The notes under the pieces are model-generated. The model was not told the DNA's origin. It was given only the letters and a program-made list of their open reading frames with translations, and searched no databases. The position numbers and the translations under genes are program-made. From NCBI GenBank assembly GCA_031413815.1, contig JANOFU010000023.1, forward strand, positions 19,872 through 83,871: a DNA stretch of 64,000 nucleotides, read 5' to 3'. This DNA is from JAGVSR01 sp031413815. Lineage in GTDB: Bacteria; Pseudomonadota; Alphaproteobacteria; Rhizobiales; Hyphomicrobiaceae. Below, in pieces: positions 24,878-32,306 of the stretch (position 1 is the first letter of the stretch; each line of letters starts with the position of its first letter).

Positions 24878-26164
24878 GTGGAACGCCCCTTGTCCTCGAT
24901 CACCCCCAGACGGCCCTCCCACTCTGTCGATGTTGGCGGCGTTGCCGTCGGCGGCGGCCACCCGGTCGTCGTCCAGTCGATGACCAATACGGATACGGCC
25001 GATATCGCTGGCACCATCGCCCAGGTCGCGGCCCTGTCGCGGGCAGGGTCCGAACTCGTGCGCATCACGGTTGACCGGGATGAAGCCGCCAAGGCCGTAC
25101 CGCACATCCGCGATGGGCTCGCCAAACGCGGTGTGAAGGTGCCGCTGGTGGGTGATTTCCACTACATCGGTCACACGCTGCTTGCCGAAAACCCTGCCTG
25201 CGCCGAAGCGCTCGACAAGTACCGCATCAACCCCGGCAACGTCGGTTTCAAGGACAAGCGCGATAAGCAATTTTCATCGATCATTGAAATGGCGATGCGC
25301 TATGCCAAGCCCGTGCGCATTGGCGTCAACTGGGGCTCGCTCGACCAAGAGCTGCTGACGCATCTGATGGATGAAAATGCGACGTCGCCAGCGCCCCTCG
25401 AGGCGCGCGCGGTGATGCATGAAGCCATGGTGCAGTCGGGTCTGCTCTCGGCAGCGCGCGCCGAAGAGCTCGGTCTTGGCGCCGATAAGATCATCATTTC
25501 GGCCAAGGTCTCGTCGGTCCAGGACTTGATCGCCTGCTACACGATGCTCGCCGCACGCTGCCAGTACGCATTGCACTTAGGGCTCACAGAAGCCGGTATG
25601 GGGTCGAAAGGCATTGTTGCCTCGTCGGCGGCGATGGGCATTCTGCTGCAGAGGGGCATCGGCGACACCATCCGGTTCTCGCTGACGCCGGAACCGGGCG
25701 GGGATCGCACCGTCGAAGTGCGGGCCGCCCAAGAACTGTTGCAAACGATGGGGATGCGGTCGTTCGTGCCGGTCGTCGCTGCTTGCCCCGGCTGCGGGCG
25801 GACGACATCGACGGTGTTCCAGGAACTTGCGCGCGACGTGCAGAACATGATCCGCGACCGCATGCCGGAGTGGAAGACGCGCTATCCCGGTGTTGAGACG
25901 CTCAATCTTGCGGTGATGGGCTGCATCGTCAATGGGCCGGGCGAGAGCAAGCACGCCGACATCGGCATTTCATTGCCGGGCACAGGAGAGGCCCCCGCTG
26001 CGCCGATTTTCATCGACGGCAAAAAGGCGATGACGCTTCGGGGGTCCAAGATTTCCGACGAGTTCCAAAATATCGTCGAGGAATACATCGAAAGCCGCTA
26101 CGCCAAGGGCCTGCCGGCCGGTGAGCGGGTGAAGGCGGCGATGAAGGTGGCGGTGGATGGGTAG
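24878..26164 (+). CDS. ispG: (E)-4-hydroxy-3-methylbut-2-enyl-diphosphate synthase
   Basis: IspG makes HMBPP from MEcPP in the MEP isoprenoid pathway, using a 4Fe-4S cluster. The 428-residue protein has an N-terminal TIM-barrel (VVVQSMTNTDT, VGDFHYIGH). The cluster ligands follow: two cysteines in AACPGCGR, one in GCIVNGPGE, and a conserved glutamate nearby. Length fits the proteobacterial form. The start is GTG at 24878. No neighbour belongs to the pathway. Confidence 0.97.
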   Translation: MERPLSSITPRRPSHSVDVGGVAVGGGHPVVVQSMTNTDTADIAGTIAQVAALSRAGSELVRITVDRDEAAKAVPHIRDGLAKRGVKVPLVGDFHYIGHTLLAENPACAEALDKYRINPGNVGFKDKRDKQFSSIIEMAMRYAKPVRIGVNWGSLDQELLTHLMDENATSPAPLEARAVMHEAMVQSGLLSAARAEELGLGADKIIISAKVSSVQDLIACYTMLAARCQYALHLGLTEAGMGSKGIVASSAAMGILLQRGIGDTIRFSLTPEPGGDRTVEVRAAQELLQTMGMRSFVPVVAACPGCGRTTSTVFQELARDVQNMIRDRMPEWKTRYPGVETLNLAVMGCIVNGPGESKHADIGISLPGTGEAPAAPIFIDGKKAMTLRGSKISDEFQNIVEEYIESRYAKGLPAGERVKAAMKVAVDG

Positions 26165-26234
26165 CTGGATTTAATCAGGTTTCTAGCCTAATGACGTTCG
26201 CTAACGAATTGATGTCTACAGAGTGTTTCCGCTT

Positions 26235-27320
26235 ATGAGCGAAAAGTTTGCGAATCGGCTTCAGGCATGGGCCAAGGATGCGCTTGATATTGCGGGGCGT
26301 TGCCACAACGAAGAGCAAACCAAGCTCGCTCTTATAGTCCCTTTCTTTGAGGTCCTCGGCTACGATTGCACGCGTCCCGAAGTCTTTGTGGCGGAAGCGA
26401 GAGCCGGTATCTCTGTCGTCTCGTTCGGCCGAGCAGATTTTGCAATTCGCGATGAAAGAGAGATTACGATCGTCGTCGAATGCAAATCTGCTGGCGAGAA
26501 ACTGGGCGTTCATGCAAGTCAGCTCAAACGTTATTTCGACCAGCTCACAACGGCCAGTATTGGAATTCTGACGAACGGGCACGTCTTCAACTTCTACTTA
26601 AGAAGTGAGCCAGCTAGGTGCATGGAGGATCTTCCGTTCTTAGAGTTCGGCGTTGAAGCGTTGCAGGACAAAAAGACCTATCAGGAAATCGAAGATTTTC
26701 TGATCAACATTTCCAGCAAAAATTTTGATGATGCCGCTATTGCAGACTTTGCAAAGAAAAAGCGAATCGAGTTGAACCTTCAGAAGTGGTGGCAAAAACA
26801 ACTTCTTGATCCAAGTGAGGACCTTTGCCGAACCGTGCTGCAACATCAACTAAGCGAGAGGATCACAGCGAAGGTTCTTAGATCGTACAAGGAGATAGTG
26901 ACCGAAGCTCTGGTCCATTCGATGGCACTTCAAGTTAAAGCGCTCTTGCCTGAAATTATGATTGATCGCAGCGGGAGGGCGAGGTTTCAATCAACCCATC
27001 GATCTGCGAAGTCGCTAACGAGTAAGCGGGAGTACGATGTTTTTCAGTATTGCCTCATCATTCTGTCACAAGCGACCGCCGGAAAAGTTGATCCAAAGGT
27101 CATTCAAGAGGTAACGTATAGGGACTACAATGACCATTTTTCCATATACATTGGTGGCCCGAAAGACGGTCGAATCTTAAAGTTCTATGAGGACAGCAAT
27201 GGAGGCGAACTATTTGAGTTCAAAGATGGGGAGCGCTGCCGGGACGAGGCATTAATTACCGATCCCCTCGTCAGAAATTTCTACCAGGCTTTGGAGTGGC
27301 ACGAGGGTCGGCGAGCGTGA
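26235..27320 (+). CDS. Orphan HsdR-N-type PD-(D/E)XK nuclease domain protein
   Basis: The N-terminal 150 residues resemble the HSDR_N domain of type I restriction subunits. Nuclease residues are visible as Asp68 (FGRADFA) and the Glu82-x-Lys84 pair (VVECKSAG), the PD-(D/E)XK core, followed by LKRYFDQL. The rest (to residue 361) has no helicase motifs and is not recognised. Codon and base use are AT-richer than the flanks, suggesting recent transfer. No hsdM, hsdS or other defence gene is adjacent. It could be a stand-alone defence nuclease; this is inference. The ATG at 26235 is chosen over GTG 26223. Confidence 0.75.
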   Translation: MSEKFANRLQAWAKDALDIAGRCHNEEQTKLALIVPFFEVLGYDCTRPEVFVAEARAGISVVSFGRADFAIRDEREITIVVECKSAGEKLGVHASQLKRYFDQLTTASIGILTNGHVFNFYLRSEPARCMEDLPFLEFGVEALQDKKTYQEIEDFLINISSKNFDDAAIADFAKKKRIELNLQKWWQKQLLDPSEDLCRTVLQHQLSERITAKVLRSYKEIVTEALVHSMALQVKALLPEIMIDRSGRARFQSTHRSAKSLTSKREYDVFQYCLIILSQATAGKVDPKVIQEVTYRDYNDHFSIYIGGPKDGRILKFYEDSNGGELFEFKDGERCRDEALITDPLVRNFYQALEWHEGRRA

Positions 27321-27424
27321 CCTGGAAGACCGAATTGCTCGCCACACCCGAATTCAGGGCGTGCGCGAGCGTCCCTGACGCACTGTGCATGCGAGGTAAA
27401 AAACCCTGTGATTCGGCAATACTC

Positions 27425-27631
27425 TTAACGTGCTGACCCAGCGTTGAGTTCGCTTTCGCGGGCAACGCGTTCGAACATCTCGGTCACGGTCTTGATGCGG
27501 TACATGCGCTCGCCGGCACCTTCATGCGGCATCACGCGCAAGATCTTGTACTCGCGCACGGATGCGGGCACGCCGGCCTTGGAGGGAACGAAATCGACCA
27601 GCTGGCCAACGCGAAACTTATGTCCTGCCAT
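27425..27631 (-). CDS. Small conserved hypothetical protein
   Basis: This 68-residue protein starts MAGHKFRVGQLVDF. The start at 27631 has AGAGG 6 bases upstream, better than the two earlier in-frame codons. The sequence (basic start, GQLVDFVPSK, VREYKILRVMPHEGAGERMYRIKTV) looks like a small SH3-like or KOW-like beta barrel. Similar proteins are common in Hyphomicrobiales, often annotated as hypothetical. It overlaps the upstream gene by 14 bases, so the pair is translationally coupled. Confidence 0.75.
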   Translation of the reverse strand: MAGHKFRVGQLVDFVPSKAGVPASVREYKILRVMPHEGAGERMYRIKTVTEMFERVARESELNAGSAR

Positions 27632-27902
27632 GTGCATCCTCTGTGGTTTTCGCGTCTCGCTCAAGAGCCGCTGCCAAATCTGCCGGGTCGATCATCGATT
27701 GCTGCCGCGACACGATTGCGGCGTTCGTCGATCGCAAAGTGATGACCGTTGAAACGCGCCGGTACGCCTCAAAGGACAGACCCGCGATCAACTCTTCAAC
27801 GGTCTCGACGTCATAGGTTCCAGCCGGTTGAAGGCCTTTGATGCCTTCAAGCTCGAAAGCATTATGAAATTCGACGGCGGTGCGCGTCGTGCGCTCGAAC
27901 AT
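27618..27902 (-). CDS. Small conserved hypothetical protein
   Basis: This 94-residue protein starts MFERTTRTAVEFHNAF at 27902, with GAGG about 8 bases upstream. It contains PAGTYDVETVEELIAGLSFEAYRRVST, a pattern seen in small proteins of Bradyrhizobium-like genomes. No signal peptide or membrane helix is present. It overlaps the 68-residue gene downstream. The function is unknown. The open frame extends upstream to 28136, but that part lacks conservation-like features. Confidence 0.7.
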   Translation of the reverse strand: MFERTTRTAVEFHNAFELEGIKGLQPAGTYDVETVEELIAGLSFEAYRRVSTVITLRSTNAAIVSRQQSMIDPADLAAALERDAKTTEDAHGRT

Positions 27903-28113
27903 GGGCCGCCTCGTTACGATCACCAATCTGTAGAACTGCATACTGATGTGACGAGTATACCACGAACAGCACTGCAACGGGCGCCAACCTCGCGTTCCGG
28001 GGATTTTGTCGCTTTTTTGCGCGTTAACGCCCGCAAACATTGGAGTTTGCGAGCGCATAGAAACACGCTGGTGCAAGGGATATGCGCACCGGAGCCGGGT
28101 CTTCGAGCCGCCG
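27903..28113. other. Intergenic region upstream of the two small conserved genes
   Basis: About 210 bases without a recognised gene. It should carry the promoter for the two-gene unit at 27618-27902. No hairpin with a T run was seen for the upstream secreted-protein gene. Confidence 0.3.
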
Positions 28114-28521
28114 TTAGCCGCCGTATTTGCGTTCACAGGTCAGCGGGCAGATGCTGGTGGCGCCGTTTGCCCCCAGTAAGCACGCGGCCTGCATGCCGGG
28201 AATGAACAGCGCGCCGATCGAGCACGCGAGTTCGATGCCGACTTTGAGCGTGTCGCAATCCTTGATGCAACGCGCGTACTTCCTGGGGTTCGGCTTCCCG
28301 CTGAGACCCGATGGCGCGGAACACGCCCCAAGCGAATCGCCAGAGCCAATTGATCCATTCTTGCGCAAATCGGCTGTGAGTTTCGCTTTGCCGCTGGCGG
28401 GAACATTCGCCCAACCCGAACCCATGCAGACTGTCTTGGCGTGGGCGACATGCGCCATCGGCCCCGTCATCATAAACGCTGCAACCAGCGCGGCAGCGGC
28501 CACCCGGATAATCTTGATCAT
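28114..28521 (-). CDS. Secreted cysteine-rich hypothetical protein
   Basis: This 135-residue protein starts at ATG 28521 with GGGAGG 7 bases upstream. A signal peptide ends at AHA/K. The mature part has about eight cysteines (TVCMGSGW, GACSAPSG, ARCIKDCD, LACSIG, AACLLG, CPLTCERK), which suggests disulfide bonding in the periplasm or outside. No family is recognised. The next gene upstream on the same strand is a secreted metallopeptidase 38 bases away, so the two may be cotranscribed. Confidence 0.7.
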   Translation of the reverse strand: MIKIIRVAAAALVAAFMMTGPMAHVAHAKTVCMGSGWANVPASGKAKLTADLRKNGSIGSGDSLGACSAPSGLSGKPNPRKYARCIKDCDTLKVGIELACSIGALFIPGMQAACLLGANGATSICPLTCERKYGG

Positions 28522-28559
28522 AGTTTTGCCTCCCATTTTCAGACGCTACGGATTCGAAT

Positions 28560-29891
28560 CTACTTGTCGCAATCGGGCGGGTTGGTACTACTCACCAGCG
28601 CGGCCTCCTGAAGTTTGAAACCAACCGCCTCGCCGATGCGGCTCGACTCGATCGGCCGCGGCGGAACGCGAAACAGAGAACACGAGAAGGCAGCTGGTGC
28701 AGCAATTCCCTCCTCCGCTGCGTCACCTGCGAACTCTCGCTGCGAAACGGAATACGCCGTGCACCAGTCATCGCCCTTGCATTGCGCGTCACAATCGTCG
28801 GCCGATGCCACTTGAACGCCTTTCTTATAGGGACGCCCTGCCCGGTCGGACTCGAAATATGGAAATGCGAATCCGCTCATTTTTTTCATCTTGATTTCGT
28901 CGGCTGAAACCGGCGGCTTGCCGAGTTTCTTGCGCACACTCAGTGTCGAATTTGCCTCGAGGGACGCAAGCACGGCTGCGCGCTTTGGATAGCAATACCC
29001 GCTCCACCGGTCGTAGCTGAAGGCCTGGCAGCCTTCGAGGTTCAGACAAACGTTGGCGCACGCCTGACGCGACATGCGCCCTTTGGCGATGCAAATGTCC
29101 TCGCCGCGAATGTCGAGGCCGTTATAGTTGTTAAACTGCTCTTTGTGGTTGCCGAGACCCTTATCCATGAGATCCGCGATCGCGAAAGCCTTCGGATTGT
29201 CTTTGCCCTGCTGCCAGCCGCGCAGCATTGCCGTCTCACGTTCGGTTTTTCCGGGATAGTATTTGCTGGCTTCGGCCGGTTCGCCATCGAGCCACTCGGT
29301 TGTTTCCTCATTCGTCGCGCCCATTCGCGCAAGCAAATATCCCGCGACCCAATCGGCCTGCGCCTCCTTCGTCTTGCGGTCCATCTGCGTTTCGTGATGG
29401 CGGCCGACGAAGTGGCCAATTTCGTGCGCGACAAGCGCGATGAGCCGCCAGGGCGTTTTTTTGCGGTCTTGCTCGGTTGCGTTCAAAAGATCGACGAGGT
29501 AGGCCTGATTGAAGACAATCAACCGTTCAGTCTCGATATGATCGACGACGCCGTTCTTTTCCGGATTGACGATCACGCCCTTGATCTTCAGATACCCAGT
29601 CGCATTCGCTGTCGGCGTTTCGATACTCTCGTCATCTGTGATCTGAATTTGAAACGGATTTTCAGGCAGGTGTGTAAATTTAAGGACGCGATTAACAAGC
29701 TCGAACAGGCGTGCGTCGGTCGCCGCATTCAGGCTCTCGTTCAGGGATCGCGTATTCTCGTTTGGGGATCGCGTGTTTTCAGCGGGTTCGTGGACCGAAA
29801 TCAGAGTCTCATCGGCCCTTAAGCTGCCGGCTGGCAGAAAAGGAAAAATCAAAGCAAAAACAAATGGAAAAAAGCCCCGCGGTCGCGACAT
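28560..29891 (-). CDS. Secreted zinc metallopeptidase (M48-like) with apple/PAN-like repeats
   Basis: From ATG 29891 the product is 443 aa with a signal peptide (FALIFPFLPAGSLRA). The zinc motif HEIGH is at 156-160, and a downstream KEAQAD (Glu176) gives the third ligand, as in gluzincin-type peptidases. Two cysteine-rich segments follow, near 255-310 (DICIAKGRMSRQACANVCLNLEGCQAF) and 355-420 (ADDCDAQCKGDDWCTAY). They resemble PAN/apple modules that bind proteins or sugars. An imperfect repeat of about 8 codons (NTRSPNE/NTRSLNE) follows the signal peptide. Substrate unknown. Confidence 0.7.
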   Translation of the reverse strand: MSRPRGFFPFVFALIFPFLPAGSLRADETLISVHEPAENTRSPNENTRSLNESLNAATDARLFELVNRVLKFTHLPENPFQIQITDDESIETPTANATGYLKIKGVIVNPEKNGVVDHIETERLIVFNQAYLVDLLNATEQDRKKTPWRLIALVAHEIGHFVGRHHETQMDRKTKEAQADWVAGYLLARMGATNEETTEWLDGEPAEASKYYPGKTERETAMLRGWQQGKDNPKAFAIADLMDKGLGNHKEQFNNYNGLDIRGEDICIAKGRMSRQACANVCLNLEGCQAFSYDRWSGYCYPKRAAVLASLEANSTLSVRKKLGKPPVSADEIKMKKMSGFAFPYFESDRAGRPYKKGVQVASADDCDAQCKGDDWCTAYSVSQREFAGDAAEEGIAAPAAFSCSLFRVPPRPIESSRIGEAVGFKLQEAALVSSTNPPDCDK

Positions 29892-30060
29892 TACACAACT
29901 CACCGCCCCGAGAATGAAAGATGCAAGCTGAACCCGGACGACTTGGCGAGTCAAGCAGATCGCCGGTCATCTGTTTGATGTGGGCGTTTGCCGGGATGCG
30001 GCGCGGCCACACTGACACGCCAGAAAAATAATCAGATGTGGATCGGGCTAAGGGGCCAGC

Positions 30061-31188
30061 CTACTCTAACGTTCCCTTGCGCTGCTGGATCATCATGTAG
30101 GTGTCCATGGTGTGTTCCGATACCTGATGCCAGAGGTAGTTCTCGCGGCGCACGGCGGTCATGGCGTCATAGGCCGCTTTGAACTCTGCGTTCTTGGCCG
30201 ACAGCTCGGCATAAATTTCATTGGACGCCTTCAAGCACGCATCCAAAACCGGTTCTGAAAACGGCCGCAGAATAGCGCCGTTCTTCACGAGACTGCGCAG
30301 TGCTCCCGGGTTCTGGATGTCATAACGCGCGGTCATGATGGTATTGGCGGTGTGGGCTGCGGCATGCACAATCGCCTGATAGGTTTTCGGCAGGCTGTTG
30401 AACTTCTCCAGATTGAAGAAGAAGCTGAGCATCGCCTGGCCTTCCCACCAGCCCGGATAATAGTAGTTCTTGGCGACGCGGGCGAAGCCCAGTTTTTCAT
30501 CGTCGTACGGCCCAACCCATTCCGCGGCATCGATCGTGCCCTTTTCGAGTGCAGGGTAAATTTCTCCCGCCGGGATTTGCTGCGGCACGCCGCCAAGACG
30601 GGAAATCATCATGCCGCCGAAGCCGCCGATGCGCATTTTGAGGCCTTTCCAATCCTCCGGTGTATTGATCTCGCGGCGATACCAGCCGCCCATCTGCGCG
30701 CCGGAGTTGCCGCCTGGAAGCCCGTAAATGTTATACTTCTTGTAGAACGAGTTCATCAGTTCGATACCGCCGCCTTCGTACATCCAGGCGTTCTGCATGC
30801 GCGAATTGAGGCCGAACGGAACGCCCGTCGCCAGCGCAAACGTCGGGTCTTTGCCCCAATAGTAGTATGACGCCGTGTGGCAGCTCTCGACAGTTCCATC
30901 TGTGACGGCATCGGCCGCCTGCAAACCACCGACGATTTCGCCCGCCGCAAACAGCTGGATCCTGAAGCGGTTGTTTGTCATGTCAGCGACTGCTTGCGCG
31001 AAGACTTTGCCAGCGCCGTGAATAGTATCGAGAGACGGCGGGAAGCTCGATGTCATCCGCCACGAGATTTCAGGCGACGCGGAAATGATGGCGGGACTTT
31101 TTGGAGTGTTGTCGCATGCGGCAACGGCCAGCCCTGCGCCGCCGGTTGCAGCTCCAGCGATAAACTTGCGGCGGGTCAGTCGCTTCAA
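30061..31188 (-). CDS. TRAP transporter solute-binding lipoprotein (DctP family)
   Basis: The protein binds an organic acid in the periplasm for a TRAP transporter. The TTG at 31188 with GGGAG 6 bases upstream gives 375 aa. The N-terminus has a twin-arginine stretch TRRKFIAG and a lipobox ending AVAAC, so it is likely a Tat-exported lipoprotein. DctP features include WRMTSSFPPS, the solute-contact region GLKMRIGGFGG and EIYPALEKGTIDAAEWVGPYDDEKLG. This resembles the subgroup that binds 2-oxo acids. No DctQ or DctM permease gene is adjacent, so it depends on a permease elsewhere. Confidence 0.85.
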   Translation of the reverse strand: MKRLTRRKFIAGAATGGAGLAVAACDNTPKSPAIISASPEISWRMTSSFPPSLDTIHGAGKVFAQAVADMTNNRFRIQLFAAGEIVGGLQAADAVTDGTVESCHTASYYYWGKDPTFALATGVPFGLNSRMQNAWMYEGGGIELMNSFYKKYNIYGLPGGNSGAQMGGWYRREINTPEDWKGLKMRIGGFGGMMISRLGGVPQQIPAGEIYPALEKGTIDAAEWVGPYDDEKLGFARVAKNYYYPGWWEGQAMLSFFFNLEKFNSLPKTYQAIVHAAAHTANTIMTARYDIQNPGALRSLVKNGAILRPFSEPVLDACLKASNEIYAELSAKNAEFKAAYDAMTAVRRENYLWHQVSEHTMDTYMMIQQRKGTLE

Positions 31189-31309
31189 AGCCGTCTCCCT
31201 CTTGCCGCGCAATCCCCTTGGCCAGCGCTCGGCCAAGACTATAAGGTCCGGGCGCAGCGATCACAAACCCTGCTGTGCATCGGACTGGTTCTTGGTGTTG
31301 AGGTGTGAC

Positions 31310-31969
31310 GTGCTGGGGCTATCTGGTTGGACGTTGCAAATGGTGATCGGGATTGCAGCGGCTTCGGTCGCGGTTGGCGAGGTGCGCGCCCAAGACCCCA
31401 AAGTCCCGCCGGGTAAGGCCAGCGAGGGCACGCCGGTGGCTGTCTTTTCAACAGGCCTCGATTACACCCAGCCGGACATTGCCGCAGCGCTGGCGCGCGA
31501 CGGAGAGGGAGAACTGATCGGTCGGGACTTCGCCGATGGGGACCGCACGCCGTTTGCCGCTGGTCCATCATCAACACTGGACAACTGGGGCGGTGACGGG
31601 ACCGCGCTGGCGAGAACGCTGCTATTGGCGATGGCCACCAGTGGCTCAAAATTCAATGTCGTTCCGGTCCGGATCGATCCTGCCAAGCCACTCTCGTTGG
31701 CGCAGGCTCTGGCGTTCGTGGCGCAAACTCCGGCCAAGGTCGTCATCGTGCCGATGTGGAGTTTGGTGCCAGCGGATTGGGAGCCGTTCAAAGCCGCTGC
31801 CACTCACTTCAAAGACCTGCGCATTCTCGTGCCAGCCTGCAGCACCGGGACCGCAGCCGGTTCGCCGCCGGTCTATCCTCATGCCCTCGCTTTGCCGAAT
31901 GTTACCTCAGTTGCAGCAGATCCCGCTCTGGTTTGGGCCGGAGTTGCCTTGACCAAATCATGCCCGTAG
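31310..31969 (+). CDS. Secreted subtilase-like protein lacking catalytic residues
   Basis: A GTG at 31310 with GAGG 6 bases upstream gives 219 aa with a signal peptide ending VRA/QD. The body follows the peptidase S8 pattern but without the active site. VAVFSTGLDYTQPDI corresponds to the Asp-box with Asp replaced. DNWGGDGTALA corresponds to GHGTHVA with the histidine gone. The LVPACSTGTAAG...YPHALALPNVTSVAA part matches the oxyanion AGN and Ala-leu-pro-nV region. The Ser-box is missing. It may be a pseudoenzyme or a decaying gene. Its 3' end overlaps the opposite-strand gene by 68 bases. Confidence 0.55.
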   Translation: MLGLSGWTLQMVIGIAAASVAVGEVRAQDPKVPPGKASEGTPVAVFSTGLDYTQPDIAAALARDGEGELIGRDFADGDRTPFAAGPSSTLDNWGGDGTALARTLLLAMATSGSKFNVVPVRIDPAKPLSLAQALAFVAQTPAKVVIVPMWSLVPADWEPFKAAATHFKDLRILVPACSTGTAAGSPPVYPHALALPNVTSVAADPALVWAGVALTKSCP

Positions 31970-32258
31970 ACAGCATAAATAGTGCTGCAAAACCGAACAT
32001 GATCAGGGGTAGGGATGCGGAGGCTGGGCGGAATAGTCCTCGCGCCTCGTCCACAAGCGTCCGGCCGAGTACCGGCCGCTGGGTTCTGCCACGTTCAAGC
32101 GTCTGATGCGTGCGGCCCATGAGTGGGACCGGGTAACCTTCATCGATTATCGATGACCTCGCCGGGGGATGGTGAACCGCGTCCGCCGCGTTGCCCGTGA
32201 CGGCCAGCATCGCTACGGCGAGGCTGATCGCAGTAAGGGTTTGTCTCGTGGCCGGCAT
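31902..32258 (-). CDS. Possible small secreted/membrane protein downstream of the OFA transporter
   Basis: This 118-residue frame begins with a good signal peptide (LTAISLAVAMLAVTGNAADA). It has a middle with a repeated R(T)xxPVLGRTL-type segment and ends with a transmembrane helix (LPLIMFGFAALFMLSTGMIW) and a basic tail. GAAGGG lies about 8 bases before the ATG. It is 48 bases downstream of the transporter on the same strand. No family is recognised, and coding status is uncertain because it overlaps the subtilase-like gene by 68 bases. Confidence 0.5.
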   Translation of the reverse strand: MPATRQTLTAISLAVAMLAVTGNAADAVHHPPARSSIIDEGYPVPLMGRTHQTLERGRTQRPVLGRTLVDEARGLFRPASASLPLIMFGFAALFMLSTGMIWSRQLRPKPERDLLQLR

Positions 32259-32306
32259 TCGCGCGCCCTTCAGCCAAGAACTGGCGGCCAGCAGCGCGGA
32301 TGTTCC

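Noticed and set aside
29715..29800. Direct repeat near the start of the metallopeptidase gene as a mobile feature
   Set aside because: The roughly 24-base imperfect repeat is explained by repeated NTRSxNE codons within the protein's linker.
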